A stretch of 64,000 nt of DNA from Nodularia sphaerocarpa UHCC 0038 (GTDB taxonomy: Bacteria > Cyanobacteriota > Cyanobacteriia > Cyanobacteriales > Nostocaceae): positions 372,001-436,000 of the forward strand of contig NZ_CP060140.1 in the NCBI RefSeq assembly GCF_022376295.1, read 5' to 3'. The translations under genes were made by a program, and so were the position numbers. Below, one piece after another: positions 27,902 through 36,745 of this stretch (the first letter of the stretch is position 1; every line of letters starts with the position of its first letter). The notes below the pieces were generated by a model. The model was not told where the DNA came from. It saw only the letters and a list, made by a program, of their open reading frames with translations, and searched no databases.

Positions 27902-28022
27902 ATTTTGTGTTGCCTCTAAATTAGAATGGTGGCATTGTTATATTATTAATAATATTTGTAGCCAAAGATGTTTTTTGGCTAAGAACTTTAGAAAAATTAA
28001 TTTACCTGTTTTTATTTAAAGT

Positions 28023-28061
28023 ATGAAACTCGCAAGCTATTTACAGCATTACGAGTTTCAT
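28023..28061. promoter_or_regulatory. Stem-loop between psaJ and psaL
   Basis: A perfect 10-bp stem, ATGAAACTCG (28023-28032) with CGAGTTTCAT (28052-28061), 19-nt loop. A second hairpin, TAGCCAAA/TTTGGCTA, lies at 27959-27981 closer to psaL. Neither has a proper T run on the minus strand, so they look more like mRNA-processing or attenuation structures than terminators. Confidence 0.45.
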
Positions 28062-28155
28062 CACCTATATTTCCTGCTAATTTGAGTGAGACTTTCGCCT
28101 AATTAGACTCAGTAATCCAATTACACAATATTCAGCATGAAATTCCATTTTCCAC

Positions 28156-28308
28156 TTATGGTAGTGGGTGGAAAAGTAAGTCGGGGAAAAAGCGGTTAAA
28201 TTCAATCAAAATCCCGGCTGTAATGGTGAGCCAAATAGTAGCCGCCACTGGAGCTGTAGAAAGAAATGTGATGAAATAGGACGATTGAGCGCCTTTTTCT
28301 TCTGCCAT
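28156..28308 (-). CDS. psaJ: Photosystem I reaction centre subunit IX (PsaJ)
   Basis: A 50-residue one-span protein read on the minus strand: a short hydrophilic start (MAEEKGAQSSYFITFLSTAP), a transmembrane helix with AATIWLTITAGILIEFNRF and the end FPDLLFHPLP. This matches PsaJ, which packs against PsaF at the lumen side of PSI. It sits 40 bases after psaF on the same strand, the universal psaF-psaJ order. Confidence 0.95.
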   Translation of the reverse strand: MAEEKGAQSSYFITFLSTAPVAATIWLTITAGILIEFNRFFPDLLFHPLP

Positions 28309-28348
28309 GAATTTAGTCTCCAAAAGAAATAAATTGAGTTAGTCAGAA

Positions 28349-28843
28349 TTAACGAGGAGAAACAGTAATTTCTGAATCTTTAGCCGTTAATTCGCCTGAA
28401 ACAAGTTCTTTAAGCGCTGCTACAGGCCAAGCAAAGCCTGAGGCGATAATGGGTAGAGCCAAACCAAGATCGATTTGGATTTCTTTGGCTTCGGTATCTG
28501 ATAACTTTTTGATGGCTTGTAGGTAAGCACGGCCTACCCAACCAATCCAACCAGCAATATACAAAAAGAGAATGCTGGGAATTAAGAAGTCACCAGCCCG
28601 ATCTAGGCGACCATCAACAATTAAGTGAGGATAACCTTCTGGACCACACAGTGCCTGTGAATAACGCTCAAACCGCTTTCTCCCAGATTCGGGGTCGGCA
28701 GTGGTGTTACGGGCATTCTTTGCTAGCTCTTGAAACGCGGGAGAGTCTTTACAGGGGACTAAATTAGCACCAAGCGCTTGGGCTGGGGGGGCAAAATTAG
28801 ACCAAAGACAAATCGCTAAAATCAAAGCAAACAATCGTCTCAT
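28349..28843 (-). CDS. psaF: Photosystem I reaction centre subunit III (PsaF)
   Basis: Lumenal/membrane PSI subunit near the plastocyanin or cytochrome c6 docking side. 164 residues: cleavable signal peptide (to about residue 23, ALG), then LVPCKDSPAFQELAKNA with the first conserved cysteine, ALCGPEGYPHLIVDGRLDRAGDF with the second, and the membrane helix IPSILFLYIAGWIGWVGRAYL. First gene of psaF-psaJ-psaL, divergent from tsaD across a 177-bp spacer that should hold the light-regulated promoter. Confidence 0.97.
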   Translation of the reverse strand: MRRLFALILAICLWSNFAPPAQALGANLVPCKDSPAFQELAKNARNTTADPESGRKRFERYSQALCGPEGYPHLIVDGRLDRAGDFLIPSILFLYIAGWIGWVGRAYLQAIKKLSDTEAKEIQIDLGLALPIIASGFAWPVAALKELVSGELTAKDSEITVSPR

Positions 28844-29020
28844 AGATTTGTTTCCTTTTATTACAAAACAAAAAGTTCTTTGTACAAAACGAAGCGGCTT
28901 GTACAGTGCTTTATTTGCATAACTAGGTAGTAATCATACTCTTGGCTGGGAACGGAGTAAAGTTGAAGTAAATAAAAGTTAAAGCTTCTCCAACATATCG
29001 TTACTTAACACAACCTGACA

Positions 29021-30058
29021 ATGGCAACTGTTTTAGCAATAGAAACCAGCTGCGATGAAACTGCCGTCGCAATTGTGAATAATCGTGAAGTTTATAGCAG
29101 TATTGTAGCTTCCCAAATTGCAGTTCATAGTCAATATGGCGGGGTAGTGCCAGAGGTGGCATCCCGGCAACATTTAGAAACGATCAATGAGGCGATCGCC
29201 CAAGCACTAGAGCAAGCCAAACTGAACTGGGAGCAAATCGATGGTATTGCCGCCACCTGCGCCCCTGGACTCGTAGGAGCGCTGTTGGTGGGGTTAACTG
29301 CTGCTAAAACTTTAGCCATGTTACACAAAAAGCCATTTTTGGGAGTGCATCACCTCGAAGGTCACATTTACGCAACTTATTTGAGTGAACCAACTTTAAA
29401 TCCCCCATTTCTTAGCTTACTCGTTTCCGGCGGACATACAAGCCTGATTTATGTAAAGGATTGTGGAGTTTACGAAACTTTAGGTGAAACTCGTGATGAT
29501 GCGGCGGGTGAAGCCTTTGATAAAGTCGCGCGGTTGTTAAAGTTGGGTTATCCTGGTGGCCCTGTTATTGACCAACTAGCACAAACGGGTAATCCCCGCG
29601 CCTTTACTTTGCCAGAAGGTAAAGTTTCTTTAGCGGGTGGAGGATATCATCGCTATGACAGCAGTTTTAGTGGGTTAAAGACGGCGGTACTGAGGTTAGT
29701 GCAGCAATTAGAGAAAGATGAAAAACCAGTACCAGTGACTGATTTAGCCGCTAGTTTTCAGGAAACTGTGGCGCGATCGCTGACCAAAAGAGCGATCGCC
29801 TGCGCCCTCGATTATAATCTCAACACCATTGCTATTGGTGGAGGGGTAGCCGCTAACAGCAGCCTCAGAAAAATCTTACAGACAACAGCCGCCGAGCATA
29901 ACCTGCGTGTCCTCTTCCCACCCCTCAAATACTGTACCGATAACGCCGCCATGATCGCCTGCGCCGCCTCTCATCACCTATCACTAGGTCATACATCACC
30001 CTTAACATTAGGAGTTGAGTCTAGATTGCCACTCAACCAAATAATGAAATTGTATTAA
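29021..30058 (+). CDS. tsaD: tRNA N6-adenosine threonylcarbamoyltransferase TsaD
   Basis: Transfers the threonylcarbamoyl group to A37 of ANN-decoding tRNAs (t6A). 345 residues: ETSCDETAVAIV at the N-terminus, the metal-binding HHLEGHIYA motif, LVSGGHTSLIYV and the C-terminal GGGVAANSSLR and YCTDNAAMIA nucleotide-site motifs. Complete and of normal length. A TsaC-like protein is encoded at 36029 in the same window. Confidence 0.97.
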   Translation: MATVLAIETSCDETAVAIVNNREVYSSIVASQIAVHSQYGGVVPEVASRQHLETINEAIAQALEQAKLNWEQIDGIAATCAPGLVGALLVGLTAAKTLAMLHKKPFLGVHHLEGHIYATYLSEPTLNPPFLSLLVSGGHTSLIYVKDCGVYETLGETRDDAAGEAFDKVARLLKLGYPGGPVIDQLAQTGNPRAFTLPEGKVSLAGGGYHRYDSSFSGLKTAVLRLVQQLEKDEKPVPVTDLAASFQETVARSLTKRAIACALDYNLNTIAIGGGVAANSSLRKILQTTAAEHNLRVLFPPLKYCTDNAAMIACAASHHLSLGHTSPLTLGVESRLPLNQIMKLY

Positions 30059-30265
30059 TTCGTAATTCGTAATACTCGCCAAGGGCGAGAAGCAAGCTAC
30101 GTAATTCGTAATTACAAGAAAAAACCTATTTTTTTGTAGGGTGTGTTGTCGCGTAGCGCAACGCACCATCCCAGATTCTCGGTGCTTTAGGACTAACGTC
30201 CATAACGTAGCGTACTCCCCACTTCCCACTCCCCACTCCCCACTCCCCACTCCCCACTCCCCGAT
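30059..30265. repeat. Intergenic repeats: REP-like palindrome and CCCCACT heptamers
   Basis: A near-perfect inverted repeat GGTGTGTTG (30140-30148) / CAACGCACC (30159-30167) of a dispersed cyanobacterial type, preceded by AATTCGTAATTCGTAAT, and a heptamer array with unit CCCCACT from about 30213 to 30262. The array ends at the stop codon of the hydrolase gene on the other strand. Confidence 0.8.
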
Positions 30266-31174
30266 TCAACCATTAACTATTGACCTGATATGATCCGCAA
30301 CAGCATCAGGCTGTTCTAACATAGCCAAGTGACCACAATCAGGAATTTCAATCACATTGTCGCCAGTATATTGAAAAAGCCGATGAAAACTAGCTAAATG
30401 GCGAACATACTTGGGTTCCATCACCTTGTCATCAGTACCAGCCAAAAAATAAACTGGCTGCTGCAATTGAGATACTAGCTGAGGTAAACGGTTAACTTCT
30501 TCCTCAGTTGTGGAGTCTAGCAATGCTCCTAGTGCAGCTTCTGGGTCAGCCATGACAAAATCAATCACTCGCTGACGCGCCCAATGGCGCTCCAAGGGAC
30601 GGGCTACACTCGCTCTGGTAAATAACAAATCAATCAAAGGTAGTTGAGACAGCCAGCGCGGACGGACTTGGAGAAATTTTTGACCTGCTGAACGAAACTG
30701 TTCAAAGGCTTCTTTGAGATAAATACCACCACCTGAGTTGATACATATAACTCCCTTAACACATTCAGGCATTTGAGCAGCAGCCCAAAGGGCAATTGTG
30801 CCTCCCAAGGAATGCCCAATCAGCCAAGCACTAGTAATATTCATCTGTTCTAGGAGAGCGGCTAAATCCTGAGCATAAACAGCTGGTGTATAAATAGAAT
30901 TAAAAGCCAAACTAAACTCATCAATAAAGTCAGAAGTCAAACTGACATTCGTTTGTCCCTGACTAAAATCTGCTTCTGGGTGGGATTTCGACTCACCAAA
31001 ACCGCGCAAATCATAAGACAGGCACTGCAAATCAACTGACAAGCGGGAAATGACAGGTTGCCAATACCCACGGCTATTGAGCCAACCGTGGATAAACACT
31101 AAAGCATGGGGATAGGAAGTAGGAGCCGTTAGCTCGTATGCGTGTGGAACGCCCAAGATTTCAATGGTTGCCAT
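30266..31174 (-). CDS. Alpha/beta hydrolase
   Basis: 302 residues with the alpha/beta-hydrolase layout: oxyanion strand ALVFIHGWLNSRGYW, nucleophile elbow GHSLGGTIALW with the serine near residue 118, acid in GTDDKVMEP and histidine in DCGHLAMLEQP. It has a short insert (about 68-88) before the nucleophile. No signal peptide, so cytoplasmic. The substrate cannot be read from the sequence; it is not in an evident pathway cluster. Confidence 0.88.
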   Translation of the reverse strand: MATIEILGVPHAYELTAPTSYPHALVFIHGWLNSRGYWQPVISRLSVDLQCLSYDLRGFGESKSHPEADFSQGQTNVSLTSDFIDEFSLAFNSIYTPAVYAQDLAALLEQMNITSAWLIGHSLGGTIALWAAAQMPECVKGVICINSGGGIYLKEAFEQFRSAGQKFLQVRPRWLSQLPLIDLLFTRASVARPLERHWARQRVIDFVMADPEAALGALLDSTTEEEVNRLPQLVSQLQQPVYFLAGTDDKVMEPKYVRHLASFHRLFQYTGDNVIEIPDCGHLAMLEQPDAVADHIRSIVNG

Positions 31175-31248
31175 ATTAATATCGTACCTTTAAGAACGGG
31201 TGCGACTAAATACGGAATGAAGTAAAGGAATTAATTTTTCATGTATAT

Positions 31249-31968
31249 TTACCTATCTAACAACCTTAACCTCACCCCTTCGGCAATTTTGTGTCCCAAA
31301 TATTCAGGAATCAAACTTTCATTCGGCCCCAACAAGTAGAGAATCAGCCGAGTGCGTCCACGCCAAACGAGCAAATTGGCATTGACTACTAATAAGTCTT
31401 CCTGCCAAATGGTGTGCATGACTTTGTAAAATAATCCCGGTTGATTGTCAGCTTCAATTACCAGGGCTGGAAGATGAAATACTGGATCAACATAAAACTC
31501 TGTCTGTACTTGTTCTAGTCCAGTATCGAGATTAAATTCTACCGCCAGCATTTCTTCTACCTCAAACCGCCCACCCAGAGCCTCACGAATGGCGCGGCAG
31601 ACATTTTCTGCGGTTTTCTCAGTTAAGGCTTGACTGCCACGAGATACCAGGAGTTTGATAAAAACCAACATCGGTGGTCGGATTTGACCATATAGACTTA
31701 AACCATGAATGGTTAGCCCATAAGCTGCTAGGACACCAAAAATATCACTGAGCAGAAACGACTGGTTGCGGTAAGCAAAATGCAGGGCGCTTTTGCTACC
31801 TTCGGACTTTAATTCAATAACGGCACGCTTGGTTTTATAAAGACGGTAGGCAAGCCGCAAATTTTGCAGTTGAATTTCACTACTCACAAATTGCTCATAA
31901 AACTGGGGAAAGGCTCGGTTAAAGCGCTTTAGAAGTTCCAGTGTCGAAGATTTTAAACCAGAAGCCAT
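31249..31968 (-). CDS. ACT-domain protein
   Basis: 239 residues with two regions that look like ACT or ACT-like folds: residues about 65-110 (SFLLSDIFGVLAAYGLTIHGLSLY) and about 165-235 (ALVIEADNQPGLFYKVMHTIWQEDLLVVNA). The second has the classic DxPGLxxxV pattern, as in the C-terminal part of GlnD. ACT domains usually bind amino acids and control a partner. No catalytic domain is present. It is 74 bases upstream of the hydrolase on the same strand, so possibly one operon. Confidence 0.75.
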   Translation of the reverse strand: MASGLKSSTLELLKRFNRAFPQFYEQFVSSEIQLQNLRLAYRLYKTKRAVIELKSEGSKSALHFAYRNQSFLLSDIFGVLAAYGLTIHGLSLYGQIRPPMLVFIKLLVSRGSQALTEKTAENVCRAIREALGGRFEVEEMLAVEFNLDTGLEQVQTEFYVDPVFHLPALVIEADNQPGLFYKVMHTIWQEDLLVVNANLLVWRGRTRLILYLLGPNESLIPEYLGHKIAEGVRLRLLDR

Positions 31969-32417
31969 CGTTCGGTGTCAGACTCGCTTGCTTTCATCAC
32001 CAGGGAATTGGGGATAGGAAACCCCAAAAAATACATCAAATTCTTGGACTGAGATCATTATGTCTGGTGTGGAGACGCGTAGCGTGCGGCACACAATTTT
32101 TTCTTTCCCATATCTTAAAGATAGGGGCTTGCGACTAATTATTACCCAATCTTCCGTCCCTAATTCCCAATTCCATACAATTCACCTCATCTTCTTTGCT
32201 TTTTGAGAAATTTCTTCTAGGCTCCACAACAAAATGCTAAACTTGAAAATGATTGGTGTGAAACACGCCATAAAAAGCGGTAGCCATTGAAAATCTCGGA
32301 AACATCTAAAGAAATTTAAGTGCTAAGGGTATTTCAGGTTTCAGCTTTGTAAAGCGTGAATCAACACTCCTTTGAAAGTGGAAACCAATTTAGTTATACT
32401 ACCCGAACCACGTTGGC
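31969..32417. other. Divergent intergenic region, nothing recognised
   Basis: About 450 bases between divergent genes. A repeat-like stretch GACGCGTAGCGTGCGGCAC at about 32073-32091 is a common Nostoc motif. The rest is unique. The overlapping frames here are not convincing as genes. Confidence 0.4.
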
Positions 32418-32969
32418 ATGGGTTTTTGGAAAACTTGGTTTAATAGTCCTGAGTCTCTCGCGACCAGTAAAACAACTTCTTTTGAAGAACGTACAGGATC
32501 TGTTGCGGGCGAATCTAGCCCCAATAGCGCTAGCGAAGCTTCTGGGAAGGAGACTCGCATCGTCTTTAGTACGGAGCGAGATATTGACCTCTATGAACTA
32601 GAGGAACTTTGTGATGCAGTTGGTTGGTCACGTCGTCCCTTAAGAAAAGTAAAAAAAGCCATTGAGCATAGTTTTCTCGTCGCCTCTATGTGGCAAGTGC
32701 GAGGAAACAAAAAAAGGCTCATTGGTTTCGCTCGTGCTACCTCAGACCATGCGTTTAATGCCACTATTTGGGATGTGGTAGTTCACCCGGACTTTCAAGG
32801 TCAAGGACTGGGTAAGGCGCTGATGAAATACGTACTCAAAAAACTTAGAAGTGAAGAGATTAGCAATGTGACTCTGTTTGCTGATCCTCATGTTCTAGAT
32901 TTTTACCGGGGTATGGGTTTCATGTCAGACCCAGAAGGCATTAAAGGTATGTTTTGGTATCCGCACTAA
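32418..32969 (+). CDS. GNAT-family N-acetyltransferase
   Basis: 183 residues; a Ser-rich ~45-residue N-terminus precedes one GNAT domain with LIGFARATSDHAFNATIWDVVVHP followed by the acetyl-CoA loop QGQGLGKAL and the C-terminal FYRGMGF strand. It acetylates an amine substrate, possibly a protein or an arylalkylamine; related plastid and cyanobacterial enzymes include serotonin/lysine acetyltransferases. A close paralogue lies at 37629-38102. The ATG has no obvious ribosome binding site. Confidence 0.87.
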   Translation: MGFWKTWFNSPESLATSKTTSFEERTGSVAGESSPNSASEASGKETRIVFSTERDIDLYELEELCDAVGWSRRPLRKVKKAIEHSFLVASMWQVRGNKKRLIGFARATSDHAFNATIWDVVVHPDFQGQGLGKALMKYVLKKLRSEEISNVTLFADPHVLDFYRGMGFMSDPEGIKGMFWYPH

Positions 32970-33303
32970 TTTTCAGCAAAAATCCAGCAGCTTGCTCCAA
33001 AAAATCGGCTATAATCGCGAAATTGCCAATATTTCTGTGCTTTTGGGGCATATTAGCTGATTGTCTTGTCAAGCCGATTTAGCAGCACAGCCAAAATCTT
33101 TGTTGTCAAGCAATTTATTTTGTCTAGAAAAAAGATCAGATTGTCTGGACAAGATATGTTAAACCTGCTATAGTGAAATTGTTGCCTTGGTAAATCTTAG
33201 TTTTGCTGAAACAAAAAAAGTTTTATCTGTGAGGCTATGATTTAATCTTCCTGGCTGTTCGGTAAATTTCAAAGCTGACCAGCATCACTAAGGTTAATTT
33301 GTC

Positions 33304-33377
33304 CGGGATGTAGCGCAGCTTGGTAGCGCGCCTGCTTTGGGAGCAGGATGTCGCAGGTTCAAATCCTGTCATCCCGA
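33304..33377 (+). tRNA. tRNA-Pro (anticodon UGG)
   Basis: 74 nt cloverleaf: acceptor stem CGGGATG (33304-33310) with CATCCCG (33370-33376) and discriminator A; anticodon stem CCTGC/GCAGG around the loop TTTGGGA, anticodon TGG; T-arm CAGGTTCAAATCCTG. No CCA is encoded. No intron. Confidence 0.97.
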
Positions 33378-33550
33378 TTTAAATGAAGCAAAAAAATTCG
33401 TAAAACCCCTAAGAAACAGCAAAAACGAAGTTTATGCTATGTTATTTCAGCCAGGGGATAAAAATTAACAGCGTCTTTATTTATTTACGCCGTCCTATAG
33501 GAACTTGCTGAGTGCTTTACTATACTTGTAATTTCAAAAGACTCTAATCT

Positions 33551-33870
33551 GTAGTAAAGTATTGATTATTACTAGCCCTGGCGACTAGAAGTCGCGGCTA
33601 CACAAACTAAACCCGCCTGCGCGGGTTAAAAACCTTGATTTTTCATTAGTCCACCCAGGTGGACTTAGCCTGTGTAGTAAAGTATCGATTATTACTAGCC
33701 CTGGCGACTAGAAGTCGCGGCTACACAAACTAAACCCGCCTGCGCGGGTTAAAAACCTTGATTTTTCATTAGTCCACGCAGGTGGACTTAGCCTGTGTAG
33801 TAGCGTTCGCCCTTGGCGTAGCGTAGCCATATTATATTCGCCCAAAACTTTTCAAACATCCTCTTAGACA
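33551..33870. repeat. Tandem duplication of a 123-bp dispersed palindromic repeat
   Basis: Copy 1 is 33551-33673 and copy 2 is 33674-33796, nearly identical. Each contains GGCGACTAGAAGTCGC, the hairpin AACCCGCCTGCGCGGGTT, a CTTGATTTTTCATTAGTCC stretch and AGTCCACC..GGTGGACT. A tail to about 33870 (ATATTCGCCCAAAACTTTTCAAACATCCTCTTAGA) is the right end seen in other copies. Members of the same family lie at 54046, 59534 and 60781. Confidence 0.88.
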
Positions 33871-34310
33871 AATTTGATGCGAAACAGTAACCGACTGATG
33901 AAAGATGATTTTGTATAGATTTGACGAGATATTAAAGTAGTGGCGGGTGGAACGATTAATTATGTCATGTCGTCTTCTAGATTGAAGAAAGCCAATAAAA
34001 TGGTATTGAGGATTTCAAGTCTCCTGGGAAGTTTTTGCGGCTCAAGTGCAAATTAAACAAGCATTAACAGCATTTTGTCGTGAATAGCAAGGCAAAATCG
34101 AGAAAAACACACCGCGATGAGCGATCGCATTACTAGAGAAATTCTCCAGGGTGGTAAAATAACGCTTGTTGAAAATTAATTGTTAACATTGAAGCGCAAA
34201 AACAAATTTTTCACATTTTAAAGAGATTGCTATATAACTAAAACTAGTTAGTGTGGTGCTGATTCAACCATTTGTCTGTCTTAATTTAATTATTGATCCG
34301 AGGAGCGATT
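33841..34310. other. Intergenic region upstream of tic22, possible gene remnant
   Basis: About 340 bases beyond the repeat. At 34020-34161 one frame reads SWEVFAAQVQIKQALTAFC then a stop, then ALLEKFSRVVK after another stop, which could be a decayed coding sequence, but it is too short to identify. The rest holds the tic22 promoter region. Confidence 0.35.
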
Positions 34311-35102
34311 ATGAAAGCATTAGTTCGCTGGGGCGCAACATTAGGCCTAGTGGGAAGTACTCTACTGGGATCGGTTTTTGTGGGGAGTTTCCCAGTGCTG
34401 GCTTTGTCAGAACAGCAAATAAAAGAAAAGTTAGATTCAGTTCCTGTATATCTAGTTACTAATAAAGAAGGTTTACCATTGAGCCGTCCTTTACCAAATG
34501 CTGAAAAACCTGGTGGTTCGGTAACAGGTGTTTATATGAGTCGCCAGGAAGCTCAAAGTTTTATTAAGGAACTACAGGGTGTCCAGGGTAAAGACCCGAA
34601 AACGCAACAAATGGTGAAAAGCCTACAAGTAACAGCAGTGCCTCTGGGCGTTATTTATCAGCAATTGCAACAAAGTAAAAACCAGTCAGAACGCCTGTTA
34701 TTTGCCTTTAAACCTGTAGAACAGGAAATCAAGGGGGCGATGGAATTACTGCGTCAAAGTGGTCAACAGGTAAATCAGTTTACCAGTGTGCCTGTTTTTG
34801 CTGTGAGATTTTCACCAGAGCAGGGTTATGTGCCAATTCAACTGACATCTGACAAAGAGCAATTGATTCCTTTGTTTTTAAGTAAGCAAGATGCACAAGG
34901 CTTGTTAACCAAAATCAAGGCCCAGTATCCCAAAGCGGATATTCAGGTAATAGACATAGATGGGGTGATTAAAACCTTACAGGATAAAAATGATCCTTGG
35001 CTAAACCAAGTTGTTTTAGTCCCATCCCAAGAATCTAGAGAATATATCAAAACTTTGCCTACAGAAAACGCACCTAAAACTGCACCAGCGAAACCACGTT
35101 AA
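34311..35102 (+). CDS. tic22: Tic22-like protein
   Basis: 263 residues with a signal-like N-terminus (hydrophobic ATLGLVGSTLLGSVFVGSFP, cleavage probably after LAL near residue 36) and the Tic22 domain with two repeats, each containing a VPVYLVTNKEG- or VPVFAVRFSPE-type strand followed by a QxxLxxL helix. Cyanobacterial Tic22 is a periplasmic/thylakoid-lumen chaperone linked to outer-membrane biogenesis; plastid Tic22 acts in protein import. ATG 34311 has an AGGAG box at 34301-34305. prmC starts 3 bases after its stop. Confidence 0.88.
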   Translation: MKALVRWGATLGLVGSTLLGSVFVGSFPVLALSEQQIKEKLDSVPVYLVTNKEGLPLSRPLPNAEKPGGSVTGVYMSRQEAQSFIKELQGVQGKDPKTQQMVKSLQVTAVPLGVIYQQLQQSKNQSERLLFAFKPVEQEIKGAMELLRQSGQQVNQFTSVPVFAVRFSPEQGYVPIQLTSDKEQLIPLFLSKQDAQGLLTKIKAQYPKADIQVIDIDGVIKTLQDKNDPWLNQVVLVPSQESREYIKTLPTENAPKTAPAKPR

Positions 35103-35105
35103 GAA

Positions 35106-36020
35106 ATGGCAGAAAAACAGCTACAGGTAGTTTCTGGTTTACAGCTTTGGCGGTGGCGTAATAGTGCGATCGCATCTGCGATCGCCTATAATATTTCACC
35201 TGCGGAGGTAGATTGGTTACTTCTGGAAGTAGCTGGGTTAGACCGCTTGTCACTGCGTTTGGAATCTTTTAAAGAGCGGACTGAGATTGAGATGGCGTTA
35301 CCTTTAGAGGATTTAGAGCGTTTGTGGCAAAGGCGATTAAATGAACGCTTGCCGGTACAGTACATTACTGGAGTTACGCCTTGGCGAAAGTTTAAAATCG
35401 CCGTGTCAAATGCGGTGTTGATTCCTAGACCGGAAACTGAGTATTTAATTGATCTAGCTGTGGCTGCTGCTACTAATAGTGGTGCAGCCCCATTTCTCAA
35501 TTCAGGACACTGGGCTGATTTGGGTACTGGTAGCGGTGCGATCGCCTTGGGTTTAGCAGATGCTTTCCCAAAAGCAACAATTCATGCCGTTGATTACAGC
35601 CCAGAAGCTTTGAACATTGCCCGTGAGAATGCTCGTAATTTGGGTTTTGACCACCAGATCAAATTTTACCAAGGTTCCTGGTGGGAGCCGCTAGCAGCCC
35701 TGAAAGGTCAGTTCAGTGGTATGGTGTCTAACCCTCCTTATATTCCCACCAGTACCGTGGCTACGCTGCAACCAGAAGTAGTCAAACATGAACCACATTT
35801 AGCCCTGGATGGTGGTACTGATGGCTTGGATTGTATTCGCGATTTAATAGAAATTTCTCCTTGTTATTTGCGCCCTGGTGGTGTGTGGCTGATTGAAATG
35901 ATGGCGGGACAAGCGGATACTGTACGGACTCTTTTACAAAAACAAGGTAGCTATTGTAATATTCAAATTCATGCCGATTTGGCTGGGATTGAACGCTTTG
36001 CGATCGCTTCTATCAAATAA
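35106..36020 (+). CDS. prmC: Peptide chain release factor N5-glutamine methyltransferase
   Basis: Methylates the GGQ glutamine of RF1 and RF2. 304 residues: helical N-terminal release-factor-binding domain, then the SAM site (ADLGTGSGAIALGLADAFP) and the catalytic SNPPYIP motif near residue 208, with VLIPRPETEYL before them. Length about 20 residues above the E. coli enzyme. Tightly packed between tic22 (3-bp gap) and the TsaC-like gene (8-bp gap), so likely one transcript. Confidence 0.95.
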   Translation: MAEKQLQVVSGLQLWRWRNSAIASAIAYNISPAEVDWLLLEVAGLDRLSLRLESFKERTEIEMALPLEDLERLWQRRLNERLPVQYITGVTPWRKFKIAVSNAVLIPRPETEYLIDLAVAAATNSGAAPFLNSGHWADLGTGSGAIALGLADAFPKATIHAVDYSPEALNIARENARNLGFDHQIKFYQGSWWEPLAALKGQFSGMVSNPPYIPTSTVATLQPEVVKHEPHLALDGGTDGLDCIRDLIEISPCYLRPGGVWLIEMMAGQADTVRTLLQKQGSYCNIQIHADLAGIERFAIASIK

Positions 36021-36028
36021 TCTTACAA

Positions 36029-36619
36029 ATGACTCTAGTTTCTTTAGTTGATTTGATCGCCGGCGCACGGGCTGGTTTATTAGTTAGTTTCCCTACAGAT
36101 ACTGTCCCCGCACTCGCAGCTTTACCAGAAAAAGCACCATTAATTTTTGAGGCTAAACAGCGCAGCCAAGATAAACCTCTCATTTTGATGGGGGCTAGTG
36201 CAGAGGATTTATGGCCTTATGTTCAAGGTAGTGAAAATGAGTTGAAAATTTGGCAAGAGGTAGCACATAGATATTGGCCGGGAGGGTTGACATTGGTATT
36301 ACCAGCCAGCTATAAAGTGCCAAAACTGATGAATCCGACTGATCCTACGACAATTGGGATTCGAGTTCCTCACAGTGCGATCGCTCAAACTATTCTGGCA
36401 CAAACAGGCCCTCTTGCCACCACTAGCGCTAATTTTTCAGGGCAACAACCTTTACAAAAGTTAGCAGAAATTGCCGCGCAGTTCCCTGAAGTTCTGACTC
36501 TGGAACCGACAAAATTTAACGGCGAAATTTCTGGAATTGGTGTACCTTCCACTGTGAGTAAATGGACAGGGGCGAACTGGCAAATTTTGCGCCAAGGTAC
36601 AGTTAAATTAATTTTTTAG
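36029..36619 (+). CDS. L-threonylcarbamoyladenylate synthase (TsaC/YrdC-SUA5 family)
   Basis: 196 residues of the YrdC fold: LVSFPTDTVPALAALP, the KQRSQDKPLIL motif for ATP/threonine binding, WPGGLTLVLPAS, and GIRVPHSAIAQTIL with TTSANFSGQ. It makes threonylcarbamoyl-AMP for t6A, the substrate of TsaD encoded at 29021. There is no C-terminal Sua5 domain, so it is the short TsaC type. Third gene after tic22 and prmC. Confidence 0.9.
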   Translation: MTLVSLVDLIAGARAGLLVSFPTDTVPALAALPEKAPLIFEAKQRSQDKPLILMGASAEDLWPYVQGSENELKIWQEVAHRYWPGGLTLVLPASYKVPKLMNPTDPTTIGIRVPHSAIAQTILAQTGPLATTSANFSGQQPLQKLAEIAAQFPEVLTLEPTKFNGEISGIGVPSTVSKWTGANWQILRQGTVKLIF

Positions 36620-36745
36620 ATTGCTCACCAAAGAAGAAAATACATCTATAGAGATTTTCTTAATGAGTGAAAGTAATTAACTAGGAAATCCGTAAATTTA
36701 CCTTGCGCCATTGTGGTCAATTAATAAGTTAATAATTGCCAGATT

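Noticed and set aside
34020..34161. Pseudogene remnant upstream of tic22
   Set aside because: Only short peptide-like stretches broken by stops; too little to name, so left as a remark.
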